The notes under the pieces were generated by a model. That model did not search any database. It saw only the letters and a list, made by a program, of their open reading frames with translations, and was not told the DNA's origin. Below, one piece after another: positions 1-5,755 of a stretch of DNA of 10,608 nucleotides (position 1 is the first letter of the stretch; every line of letters begins with the position of its first letter). Location of the stretch: the NCBI GenBank assembly GCA_003539495.1, contig DPPB01000005.1, positions 1-10,608 of the forward strand. Reading direction: 5' to 3'. The position numbers and the translations under genes are program-made. This stretch comes from Oscillibacter sp. GTDB taxonomy: Bacteria > Bacillota > Clostridia > Oscillospirales > Oscillospiraceae.

Positions 1-635
1 AGTTCCGCCACACATTCGAAGGCAGCGAAGAGACGCCGGAGACGGTTTGTTTCATATTCTTCATTTCCCAGAGCGGCATATTGCTCTGCCGCAAGCTGGA
101 GGATCAGAGTCTTGGCGTTGTCCTCGTCGATTGGCTGCTGCTCCAGAGCGTTATCCAGCGCCTCCTGCGTTTTAAAATGTGCGGCTGGCGTGGAACTGCG
201 TTGATACCGTATGCGGTCTGGGCAATTTGCGAGACCGTTGAGCAGGTCGGTGACACTTTGTTCCACCCGTTCAGATGGTGGCGTACCGCAGAGCCTGCGC
301 AGCACTTTTTGGGCTTCCGTCTTTTTCGGAAGATGGGGCTTGTTTGAGCGCTTTTTGTTTGCCGCGATGAGCTGTTCCTTATCTATGAGCTTGGGATATC
401 CTTTCTCCCCGGTATAGCGTGTGTCCGCCAGAATACGGGCGACCATATTTTTGTTCCAGAGGCGTCCCTCGTCATATGGAATATCCTGCTGGCGAAGCGC
501 CTCGGTCAACTCATTCAATGATCCTCCTGCGATATATCGGCGGAAGATCTCCTGCACAAGTTCCGCCTCTGATTTCTGTATGACGATCTCACCCATACAC
601 ATCTTGTAACCGAAGGGCTGCTTCCGGTTTCCCAT
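1..635 (-). CDS. recombinase-domain protein without resolvase catalytic domain (partial)
   Basis: Reading leftwards from ATG at 633-635, the frame stays open to the window edge (about 211 codons), so the C-terminus is not seen. The protein opens MGNRKQPFGYKM and continues with a segment typical of the serine-recombinase 'Recombinase' domain (PF07508 type): an EIFRRYIAGGSLNELTEAL helix, then WNKNMVARILADTRYTGEKG, then a charged helical region. The N-terminal resolvase domain with its catalytic serine is absent, so it cannot cut DNA alone. Its ATG shares one base with the TGA of the complete recombinase upstream (TGATG), which implies translational coupling. Ahead of the ATG there is only a weak SD-like GAGAGGA. 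Inferred role: accessory or directionality partner of that recombinase, or a decayed duplicate. The family assignment is good; the function is not known. Confidence 0.75.
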   Translation of the reverse strand, partial: MGNRKQPFGYKMCMGEIVIQKSEAELVQEIFRRYIAGGSLNELTEALRQQDIPYDEGRLWNKNMVARILADTRYTGEKGYPKLIDKEQLIAANKKRSNKPHLPKKTEAQKVLRRLCGTPPSERVEQSVTDLLNGLANCPDRIRYQRSSTPAAHFKTQEALDNALEQQPIDEDNAKTLILQLAAEQYAALGNEEYETNRLRRLFAAFECVAE

Positions 636-2209
636 CACCGCACCGTCCTCTCTATGGACTCCCGCAGTTCCAGCCCGTTTTTCAGGCAGAAGCGGACGGA
701 GTCGTTGCTCTCTATGATAATTTTCTCAACGAGTTCACCAAACAGTTCCGCTTCAAAGCTGTCGAGGAATTCCGGCCCACCTTCCAGGAGGTCTATCAAG
801 TCTCGTGTTTGCAGGGCGGTCATGTCGCTCTCGACATCCATCAGCTTTTCTTTTTCCAGCTTGGCCTGCCGGAGCTGCTTGGTCAGCTCATTGGTTTTGG
901 CTATAAAAATGTCAGGATCAACAAGGCCCTGCTGTTTGAGAAAGGCCAATGTCTGATTCTGACTGGATAGATCTGATATTCTTTTATTCAGGGCAACGAT
1001 GTCAGGACTCCAGAGCATCCTGTGATTGCGGATCAGCTGGAGACTTGTAAGCATCTGTTCCAGAATGGAGATGCTCTGATGCTTCAGCTTGTAGTATAGG
1101 CGGTAGAAGGATTCCTGAACTTGGATTTCTGGTATAGGAGTAATTTGACATTCATGTTTCTCTTCATGATTGCAACAGCACCAATACCATTTTTGATTGA
1201 TTTTCTTCGCCCGAACACGTGCTCCGCAAGAACAACATATCTGCCTTGAAATAGTGTCGTGAAGCGGCTTTGGCTCTCTCTTTCGTGCTTTCCGCAGCTG
1301 CTGAGCTTGGTCAAACATCTCCTGCGAGATAATGGCCTCATTGCTGCCGCAGACGAAGAACATCTCTCGTTCTCCTCGGTTGCGTTTCTTTTCCCGTGGG
1401 AACGAGTCTGTTGTATACCTTTTCTGGAGAAGTGCATTTCCTGCGTAGCGCTCATTTTGCAGGATATAGTCAATCGCTTCTCTCCGCCAATGCTTTCCAA
1501 GGGTCCTATCTTTGTTCAGAACGGCAGCAATTTCTCTCGAATTATTACCGCTTAAATATTCCGCAAATATCCACTGAATCGTTGGTGCTTCAGCCTGATT
1601 GATCTGTAGATTGCCGTCTATAAGTGTGAATCCCACAGGTGCGTGGTATGTATTAAACGTTCCTTGCTCCATCCTGCGCTGATAGCTCCATCGCATATTA
1701 CCAGAGATGGACTCGCTCTCTTTTTGAGCGAATGCAGCGTAGATGGCGGTGATGAGCTCACTGCTCACATTGACCGTATCGATACCTTCACGCTCGAATC
1801 GGACATTGACACCCAACTCTTTCAGTTCGCGGATATTCTGAAGGCAGTCCTTGGTGTTGCGGGCAAAGCGGGAGATGGATTTGACAAGGACCTGGTCGAT
1901 CAGGCCGCGGCGGCAGTCCGCCATCATTCGCTGGAAGTCATCCCTCTTGGCCACCGAAGTTCCTGTGATTCCCTCGTCCGCATAGATGTCAACCATGCGC
2001 CATTCGGCCTTGCCAGAGATCAGCTCCGTGTAGTAGCGGTTTTGGGCCGCAAAGGAATTGAGTTGATCCTCGGAGTCTGAGCTGACACGAGTATAGGCTG
2101 CGACCCGCAGCCGCACATTTTGAGGCCGTTCCGTAGGTTCGATTTTTATAACACGGGCCTGCTTTTCTGCCAGTGCTGTTGTTCCGTCTACCAGCCGCTT
2201 TTCATCCAT
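635..2209 (-). CDS. large serine recombinase (site-specific integrase/excisionase)
   Basis: This 524-aa protein is a full-length large serine recombinase, the class that integrates and excises elements such as Tn4451/Tn5397-type transposons and some phages. Residues about 34-170 form the resolvase domain: AAYTRVSS with the nucleophile at Ser43, YADEGITGTS at 76-85, and ISRFARN at 112-118 with the expected arginines. Residues about 190-275 are the recombinase domain (PVGF... through NERYAGNALLQKRY). A zinc ribbon follows (Cys325, Cys326 and Cys328, then Cys344-346 and Cys354), and then a coiled coil at about 405-460. The start is ATG at 2209 with an AAGGAGGTG ribosome binding site 7 bases away. 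A 47-aa protein gene lies upstream and a catalytic-domain-less recombinase ORF is coupled downstream, so the three look like one operon. The att sites are not identifiable here. Confidence 0.95.
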   Translation of the reverse strand: MDEKRLVDGTTALAEKQARVIKIEPTERPQNVRLRVAAYTRVSSDSEDQLNSFAAQNRYYTELISGKAEWRMVDIYADEGITGTSVAKRDDFQRMMADCRRGLIDQVLVKSISRFARNTKDCLQNIRELKELGVNVRFEREGIDTVNVSSELITAIYAAFAQKESESISGNMRWSYQRRMEQGTFNTYHAPVGFTLIDGNLQINQAEAPTIQWIFAEYLSGNNSREIAAVLNKDRTLGKHWRREAIDYILQNERYAGNALLQKRYTTDSFPREKKRNRGEREMFFVCGSNEAIISQEMFDQAQQLRKARKREPKPLHDTISRQICCSCGARVRAKKINQKWYWCCCNHEEKHECQITPIPEIQVQESFYRLYYKLKHQSISILEQMLTSLQLIRNHRMLWSPDIVALNKRISDLSSQNQTLAFLKQQGLVDPDIFIAKTNELTKQLRQAKLEKEKLMDVESDMTALQTRDLIDLLEGGPEFLDSFEAELFGELVEKIIIESNDSVRFCLKNGLELRESIERTVR

Positions 2210-2284
2210 GTCCGCTCACCTCCTTTTTTGCAACACAAACACTACCACAACTGCATCCGAATAGCTACTGAAAGATGAAGAAAA

Positions 2285-2428
2285 TCAGAGAAAAAACATG
2301 ACTTCAACACCGTTGTCCGCAGCGATCCGTGCGGCGATTTTTCTCAGTTCTTTTTCGGTGAAAATACCGCATTCCCGGAGCTTTCTGAGTAGGATGACGA
2401 TCCCATAGTAATTGATATTGGGGTTCAT
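2285..2428 (-). CDS. 47-aa SHOCT-like small protein
   Basis: This is a short gene below the usual length cut-off. ATG at 2426-2428 is preceded by AAAGGAG with 7 bases of spacing, and the frame runs to TGA at 2285-2287. The peptide begins MNPNINYYGIVILLRKL, continues with GIFTEKELRKIAARIAADNG and ends EVMFFL. The pattern of a helix, then 'G(I/L)(I/F)T.(K/E)E..KI.ARIA...G', resembles the short C-terminal SHOCT-like helical hairpin. Small proteins of this kind commonly sit directly before large serine recombinases in clostridial elements. It lies 75 bases upstream of the recombinase and is probably co-transcribed. Its role is unknown; it could be a recombination directionality or accessory factor. 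The strong RBS and codon structure make the gene call firm; the family name is tentative. Confidence 0.75.
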   Translation of the reverse strand: MNPNINYYGIVILLRKLRECGIFTEKELRKIAARIAADNGVEVMFFL

Positions 2429-2460
2429 AGATGTTCTCCTTTCTGCATTCGACTATCTCT

Positions 2461-2582
2461 GCGGCACAAGCATGGGAACCGTCCGAAGAAGGAAGAGGCA
2501 GGAGAGAATAGAGGGACCATTGGGCAAAGGAAAGCGAATATAAAAATACTGGAGAGGTGGACAGCTCCCATGCTTCTGCCGC
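2461..2582. repeat. 24-base inverted repeat flanking 74 bases
   Basis: The arms are 2461-2484 (begins GCGGCACAAGCATGGGA, ends GTCC) and 2559-2582 (begins GGAC, ends TCCCATGCTTCTGCCGC). They are reverse complements at 21 of 24 positions. The enclosed 74 bases are purine-rich on the plus strand (GAAGAAGGAAGAGGCAGGAG). The repeat lies in the leader of the SHOCT-recombinase operon, with one arm starting only 33 bases upstream of its first start codon. It could be a folded RNA stem or a DNA-protein site. Confidence 0.8.
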
Positions 2583-2589
2583 AAGAGTG

Positions 2590-2637
2590 TGGTCGCTCCG
2601 GCAATGGAAGCAAATGCTCCCATCACCGGAGCGGCCA
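2590..2637. repeat. 48-base near-perfect hairpin
   Basis: The outer arms 2590-2601 and 2626-2637 pair at 11 of 12 positions. After a 2x2 internal loop, the inner arms 2604-2612 and 2615-2623 pair at 8 of 9. There is no U-tract on either side, so it is not an intrinsic terminator. It sits 7 bases from the 24-base inverted repeat, and both contain a CTCCCAT core. Confidence 0.8.
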
Positions 2638-2862
2638 GAACTTTACGGTTTTGTTTGCCTGTATTCGACACTACTTCCCCAGGCGGGGCGGCAACTTGAA
2701 CTGTGCGGGCGCACATCACGGGACTCTCACCCCTCCGAGGATCTCTCGAAGCTGCGTACAGGAGTATCATTATAGGCTGACGGGATTATGGCGGGGACAG
2801 CTTGCCAAGGCTGCCATGGCCTGAGTGGGTATCGCTCTGCACCTTACTTGGCCGTCCTTTGA

Positions 2863-2996
2863 TGCGGAGCTGCTCCGCACAGGTGGTCATCGCGCACTCG
2901 GCCTGACGCTGGCTCCGTCAGCTAATGTATTCAAGTTGCCGGATATGACCGTCTGAGGCGGTGTTTATCAAGGAACAAAGCCGCTGATTTATCAGC
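2863..2996. ncRNA. structured repeat element, copy A (unassigned family)
   Basis: Element order on the plus strand: a 7-bp hairpin (2863-2869 with 2873-2879); the block CAGGTGGTCAT, then CGCGC; a 6-bp hairpin (2903-2908 with 2916-2921); the block AGTTGCCGGATAT at 2934-2946; a 4-bp hairpin ACCG/CGGT (2948-2962); a GTTTATCAAG spacer; and a hairpin GCTGA/TCAGC (2983-2996). Copy B at 5535-5679 has the same order, with stems of different sequence that still pair. That pattern favours selection on structure. The coding strand of the putative RNA is undetermined; both copies lie between minus-strand genes. Confidence 0.6.
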
Positions 2997-3066
2997 CGCG
3001 GAGTGAGGTTCAAAGCCCCCTCACTTTATTAGCCGCTGAAAACACCGTTTGCACCAAACTTTTTTA

Positions 3067-3528
3067 TCATCTCAGCATCTTTTTCAATTTCTGCAAGATA
3101 CGAATCTTTCGATTATGGATCGTCATTCGATGGACACCCATCATTTCTTCCAGCTCACGCTCTGAGCGCTCGTCGAAAAACAGCGCATGAATCAGAGTCC
3201 GTTCTTCTTCGCTCAACTGATCCAGTGCGGCCCGCAAACGGTATAAATCATCTTTCCTGATCACGGCATCCTCGACGCCTTCAGCATCGTCCGCAAACTG
3301 GCACTTTGCAGAATATACGAGCCGCTCCAGTGAATCCTCTTTACTGGGAACATAACTCTCCGCACCATTCTCGGCATTTTTCCTGCGCTGTTTGCTTTTC
3401 AGATCCACCTCCATGTATTTCATCTTGCGGTCGCTTTTCTTCAAGACTTCCAACACATCCGGACGCTCTTTTAAGCAGGGATATATCTTCAAATAGTCGA
3501 CCCGATATGGGTCGTTGTGATATGACAT
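3067..3528 (-). CDS. sigma-70 region 4-like protein
   Basis: This 153-aa protein has a C-terminal region-4 helix-turn-helix of the sigma-70 superfamily. It shows LDQLSEEERTLIHALFFDER at about 102-121, followed by SERELEEMMGVHRMTIHNRK and a basic tail to KKMLR. In the family this segment contacts the -35 element. No region 2 (core binding, -10 recognition) is visible. The N-terminal half is charged and starts MSYHNDPYRVDYLKIYP. Such short sigma-like proteins are common cargo of clostridial integrative elements and may act as transcription activators rather than full sigma factors. The start is ATG at 3528 with GGAGG 7 bases upstream, but that SD lies in the 3' arm of a 12-of-13 bp hairpin. The leader is unusually structured, so expression is probably controlled after transcription starts. 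Targets are unknown. Confidence 0.85.
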   Translation of the reverse strand: MSYHNDPYRVDYLKIYPCLKERPDVLEVLKKSDRKMKYMEVDLKSKQRRKNAENGAESYVPSKEDSLERLVYSAKCQFADDAEGVEDAVIRKDDLYRLRAALDQLSEEERTLIHALFFDERSERELEEMMGVHRMTIHNRKIRILQKLKKMLR

Positions 3529-3535
3529 TTTCTGT

Positions 3536-3581
3536 CCTCCGTTTCATCATTTTGAAAATTCCAAAAACGATGAAGCGGAGG
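3536..3581 (-). promoter_or_regulatory. hairpin sequestering the Shine-Dalgarno of the sigma-like gene
   Basis: On the minus strand the arm at 3581-3569 (CCTCCGCTTCATC) pairs with 3548-3536 (GATGAAACGGAGG) at 12 of 13 positions. The loop itself can pair further through TTTTG/CAAAA. The 3' arm contains the GGAGG used to start the gene at 3528, so the folded form should hide the ribosome binding site. Another 9-bp stem (3581-3589 with 3601-3610, one bulge) abuts it upstream. Whether it is opened by a ligand, protein, temperature or upstream translation is not visible. Confidence 0.7.
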
Positions 3582-3610
3582 GCCTCGGCATCTCTCGTAG
3601 GCCGAAGGCC

Positions 3611-3657
3611 AGCAAAACAAAACGCTCATTCAGTTCCTTTCTGGAACCAAATGAGCG
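3611..3657 (-). terminator. terminator-like hairpin with TTTTGTTTT
   Basis: On the minus strand a 13-bp stem with a 2x2 internal mismatch (arms 3657-3643 and 3637-3623, loop AGAAA) is followed by TTTTGTTTTGCT. It lies after the ImmA/zinc-ribbon genes and before the sigma-like gene. It could end the upstream transcription unit or serve as an attenuator in the sigma leader. Confidence 0.65.
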
Positions 3658-3772
3658 AAAAAAGCCGCTTGATCTGCCTTCACCACCATGGCCGCATTGA
3701 TCCGTCTCACTCTCTTTGAGAGCAAGGACTGCAAATCAAGCGACACATGGGAAGGTCACGCATCAAGCGGCT
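3658..3772 (-). ncRNA. rod-shaped structured RNA candidate ending in a U-tract
   Basis: Outer arms 3772-3762 and 3673-3663 pair perfectly over 11 bp, and TTTTTT follows immediately (3663-3658). Inside, nested pairs continue. CCTTC/GAAGG (3755-3751 with 3681-3677) stacks on CCATG/CATGG (3750-3746 with 3690-3686). Next come CGC+TTGAT with ATCAA+GCG (3742-3735 with 3701-3693, one bulged base), GTC/GAC, and an apical CTCTC/GAGAG stem around 3710-3722. The nested pairing over 110 nt is far beyond chance. It could be a small RNA with its own terminator-like end or the sensor domain of the sigma-gene leader. No known riboswitch core was recognised. Confidence 0.65.
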
Positions 3773-3842
3773 CCGGGGTACAAACTTGGATATTCAATTT
3801 TTAGTTGTCATGAGCAAGGCGCTTCCTACACGCCGTTACAGC

Positions 3843-4082
3843 TCAGAATCGGTTAAGTCGAAATGCCACCGGCGGGAAAAACACTTGTTCTCCGCAATGG
3901 GGACATTTCACATAAACTGCGCCGTGATTTCCTTTGCACAGGATCTCTAACTTGTTCTGGCAATACGGGCAAATTCTCGCCATTGTAATATGACTGGAAT
4001 ACTGTTTTTTCAATTCCTGCTGCTCTGTCTGTATGCAGGAATAGCGTTGTGGATCAAGTTCCCTTGCATTGATTTTTGCCAT
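3843..4082 (-). CDS. small zinc-ribbon protein
   Basis: This 79-aa protein has two CxxC knuckles: CPYC at residues 38-41 and CPHC at 59-62, with a further Cys at 49 between them. This suggests a single structural zinc site. The N-terminal third (MAKINARELDPQRYSCIQTEQQ) is polar and helical. The ATG at 4082 has AGGGAG upstream, and the gene starts 17 bases after the ImmA-like stop, so the two are almost certainly co-transcribed under the LexA-boxed promoter at about 4883-4911. Zinc ribbons of this size bind nucleic acid or protein; nothing here decides which. Function unknown. Confidence 0.8.
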   Translation of the reverse strand: MAKINARELDPQRYSCIQTEQQELKKQYSSHITMARICPYCQNKLEILCKGNHGAVYVKCPHCGEQVFFPPVAFRLNRF

Positions 4083-4099
4083 ACTTTCTCCCTGCCATA

Positions 4100-4822
4100 T
4101 CAGGCGATCTCATTTTTCTCCGGAAATATATCTACCAGTGCATACGGGTCATACAAATCATTTCTCCCTACCAAACCGAGTTGGGATAATCTTATAGTCA
4201 GTGCTGTTTTGGACACACCGAGCCGCTTTGCGGCCTCCGAAAAACGCTCATAGTCTTTGCGTGCGTATATGCGATTCAGCACGCTGATACCATCTTTCAG
4301 GCCAACATTTGCCATATGGCGATATACCAGTTCCTTTGGCAAGAGGAGAAATGAAGTCAGCACATTGGTCTGCCACTCCTCCCAATCAAGAACAGGGTAC
4401 TGCGTATGTTCATCTGTCATGCGAAATACGCAGCGAGGAGTTTGCGCCTCATATTCTTCCGGATACAGCATCCAAAACAGTTGATGCGCTGCTTCGTGCA
4501 TCATAGTAAAGTTCAAACGGCCAATCTGATTTTCTGCCACAAGGCTCTGATCAATGAAGGCCGTTTTCCCGTCTAATTCATAGTCGAGCCTTGTGCCGTC
4601 CCTTTGATGGATCGTTATGATCACCCCCGAAGTTGCCATAAGGCCGATGGCATCATGTGCTTCACTGATATCTGCAAAGGTAAATTGCAGGCCACACATC
4701 TTCTCTGCAAAATCTGCCGGATCAATATGATCGACCTTTTGAGGGACTTTTTTAAGGTAATCACGAAGCAATCTGCGGGAAATGTGTTCGATGTCTTTCC
4801 GTGAAAGCCAGAGCATCTGCAT
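4100..4822 (-). CDS. ImmA/IrrE-family metallopeptidase
   Basis: The protein carries the zinc-protease signature HEAAH, at residues 109-113 counted from ATG 4822, in the context FTMMHEAAHQLFW. A downstream WEEWQTNVLTSFLLLP segment supplies the third zinc ligand (Glu) of the ImmA/IrrE (COG2856, DUF955) family. A C-terminal SEAAKRLGVSKTALTIRL helix-turn-helix-like stretch follows. Family members cleave XRE-type repressors to derepress mobile elements after DNA damage (ImmA in ICEBs1). An XRE gene lies two genes upstream, at 5756-6067, and is a plausible substrate. The start is ambiguous: ATG 4822 or ATG 4816, both near AAAGGGG; a TTG at 4852 is less likely. The gene has its own sigma-A promoter with a LexA box over the early transcribed region, so it should be induced by SOS independently of ImmR-type control. 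The zinc-ribbon gene follows in the same operon. Confidence 0.9.
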   Translation of the reverse strand: MQMLWLSRKDIEHISRRLLRDYLKKVPQKVDHIDPADFAEKMCGLQFTFADISEAHDAIGLMATSGVIITIHQRDGTRLDYELDGKTAFIDQSLVAENQIGRLNFTMMHEAAHQLFWMLYPEEYEAQTPRCVFRMTDEHTQYPVLDWEEWQTNVLTSFLLLPKELVYRHMANVGLKDGISVLNRIYARKDYERFSEAAKRLGVSKTALTIRLSQLGLVGRNDLYDPYALVDIFPEKNEIA

Positions 4823-4855
4823 GCGCCCCTTTCTATTCCAACGCACCCACAAATT

Positions 4856-4869
4856 AGAACATTTGTTCG
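4856..4869 (-). promoter_or_regulatory. LexA/DinR SOS box
   Basis: The minus strand reads CGAACAAATGTTCT. This matches the Gram-positive LexA consensus CGAACRNRYGTTYC at 13 of 14 positions, with a palindromic GAAC-N4-GTTC core. It lies just downstream of the predicted transcription start (roughly +7 to +20) of the ImmA-like operon, a classic blocking position. Confidence 0.8.
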
Positions 4870-4882
4870 CTTCTTGTTAGAA

Positions 4883-4911
4883 AGTATATCATGATCGCTA
4901 ATCTATGTCAA
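4883..4911 (-). promoter_or_regulatory. sigma-A promoter of the ImmA/zinc-ribbon operon
   Basis: A perfect -35 TTGACA (4911-4906) and a -10 TATACT (4888-4883) are separated by exactly 17 bases. The -35 overlaps the stop codon of the preceding ORF (TGA at 4908-4910), so this operon starts independently of it. Confidence 0.85.
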
Positions 4912-5537
4912 GTGACATAAGAAGATTGATGGGCATGCTTTTGTTTTTCAAGGCAAAGTCTACCGTAAAAACTTTGTTTGTATCTTTCCGCGATAATGCC
5001 ACCGTAACGCGCATAAATTCTCCAAACCTTTTCACTTGCCGGCAAAGAGATGTGCTTAAGGGTTCCGTGAACATAGTTATATGTGCGTTCGTCAAGTGCA
5101 TTTGGTTTTTCCCTTTTGTATTTCTTTACCGCATCCTTAAGGATGTGTACAATTTCTCCTGTTTTGTCAGGGAATTCAGCTTTTCTCGCATCATATTCGA
5201 CCTCAAAAGCTGTACACAAATCTCTTATCTTATTTCGATCGATGAGGCGTTCGGCATTTTTCTTCGGTAGAAAACTGAGCACTGGCCGACTATTTTCATC
5301 ACCTATCAGTTTAAATAACTGCCCGGTTTTATCACCAAGCCAATCTATCTGAAGTCGATTATAAGGTATACCACAGAATTGAATATTATCATCTTCTCCA
5401 CTATTAACTCGACAATCAATCATCCCCGGCCAATTAAATATTCCAACTCGATTACCAGTATCCCACAAACTGATTTGAAGGTTTGCCACATTAAGGTATC
5501 CCGTACAAAATGCCAGAAAGTAACATACTATTGACAC
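4908..5537 (-). CDS. unrecognised 209-aa protein, 5' end uncertain
   Basis: I do not recognise the family. The frame is open for 209 codons and AT-richer than the right-hand genes. The product looks soluble and globular. It has an N-terminal beta-rich part (ANLQISLWDTGNRVGIFNWP, then FCGIPYNRLQIDWLGDKTGQ) and a helical, charged C-terminal half (EIVHILKDAVKKYKREKPN). There is no signal peptide or zinc motif. The first in-frame start (GTG 5537) lies inside the first hairpin of structured element B and has no clear SD, while internal ATG codons also lack one. The N-terminus may therefore have been replaced when element B arrived, or the gene may be a remnant. The stop overlaps the -35 of the ImmA promoter. 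It sits between the XRE regulator and ImmA, where element-specific cargo is expected. Confidence 0.55.
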   Translation of the reverse strand: MSIVCYFLAFCTGYLNVANLQISLWDTGNRVGIFNWPGMIDCRVNSGEDDNIQFCGIPYNRLQIDWLGDKTGQLFKLIGDENSRPVLSFLPKKNAERLIDRNKIRDLCTAFEVEYDARKAEFPDKTGEIVHILKDAVKKYKREKPNALDERTYNYVHGTLKHISLPASEKVWRIYARYGGIIAERYKQSFYGRLCLEKQKHAHQSSYVT

Positions 5538-5679
5538 GGGAAACTCCCGTGCAGGTGGTCATGGCGCGTTCTCCGCATCGCTGTCCTCTTTCTTACGGAG
5601 GCTCATCTGCTGATGTGATCCAGTTGCCGGATATAGCCGTATGGCGTTTTTCAAGATACAGCAGCCGCTACCTGCGGCT
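5535..5679. ncRNA. structured repeat element, copy B (unassigned family)
   Basis: This copy has the same architecture as 2863-2996. A 7-bp hairpin CACGGGA/TCCCGTG (5535-5551) is followed by CAGGTGGTCAT and GGCGCG, and a CTCCG/CGGAG stem (5571-5600). AGTTGCCGGATAT (5622-5634) is identical to copy A over 13 bases. Then come GCC/GGC (5636-5645), GTTTTTCAAG and a 6-bp AGCCGC/GCGGCT hairpin (5663-5679). In the first hairpin four of seven base pairs differ from copy A and all remain paired. The orientation is the same as copy A. It overlaps the apparent start of the 209-aa ORF. Confidence 0.6.
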
Positions 5680-5725
5680 TTGATGTAATTGTACCTTGCT
5701 GAAAAGCCCTGTAACAGAAACAGTT

Positions 5726-5755
5726 TGGAACATTGCATACCCAAAATGGAACATT
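5726..5755. repeat. direct repeat TGGAACATT spaced 21 bases
   Basis: TGGAACATT occurs at 5726-5734 and 5747-5755, with starts 21 bases apart (two helical turns), just past the XRE stop codon. It could be a pair of half-sites for a repressor acting on downstream transcription, or chance. Confidence 0.4.

Larger units (their letters stand above)
2429..3066. other. 638-base non-coding, strongly structured region
   Basis: There is no convincing protein gene between the sigma-like gene and the SHOCT-like gene. The stretch is instead dense with inverted repeats. They are a 24-base pair of arms (2461-2484 with 2559-2582), a 48-base hairpin (2590-2637), CCCC/GGGG near 2680, GTGC/GCAC near 2710, and the multi-hairpin element at 2863-2996. 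A GTGAGG/CCTCAC stem lies just after that element, and CGGTGTTT/AAACACCG arms enclose it. Two minus-strand ORFs in the region (105 aa and 34 aa) lack ribosome binding sites. The region could be a large structured RNA, a transfer or replication origin, or a long leader of the recombinase operon. I cannot assign it to a known family. Confidence 0.6.

Noticed and set aside
1643..2080. 145-aa plus-strand ORF inside the recombinase gene
   Set aside because: Antisense to the conserved catalytic domain of the recombinase; no RBS or domain.
2453..2770. 105-aa minus-strand ORF in the structured gap
   Set aside because: No Shine-Dalgarno, and its sequence follows the arms of large inverted repeats and a pyrimidine tract, so structure explains it better than coding. 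It could be reconsidered if translation is shown.
2786..2890. 34-aa minus-strand ORF beginning MTTCAEQLRIKGRPSK at element A
   Set aside because: No ribosome binding site. In copy B the same ATGACCACCTG leads into an unrelated short frame, so conservation is of nucleotides, not protein.
2429..3066. Group II intron or HEARO-type element
   Set aside because: A GGGGTGAGAGTCCC string near 2720 recalls group II intron segments, but no domain V/VI hairpin, intron boundaries or reverse transcriptase is present.
3658..3772. 6S RNA
   Set aside because: It is rod-shaped, but only about 110 nt long and without the large central bubble expected of 6S RNA; it also sits in an accessory operon leader.
5559..5744. 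61-aa minus-strand ORF across element B
   Set aside because: It covers the hairpins of element B; no RBS and no counterpart frame in copy A.
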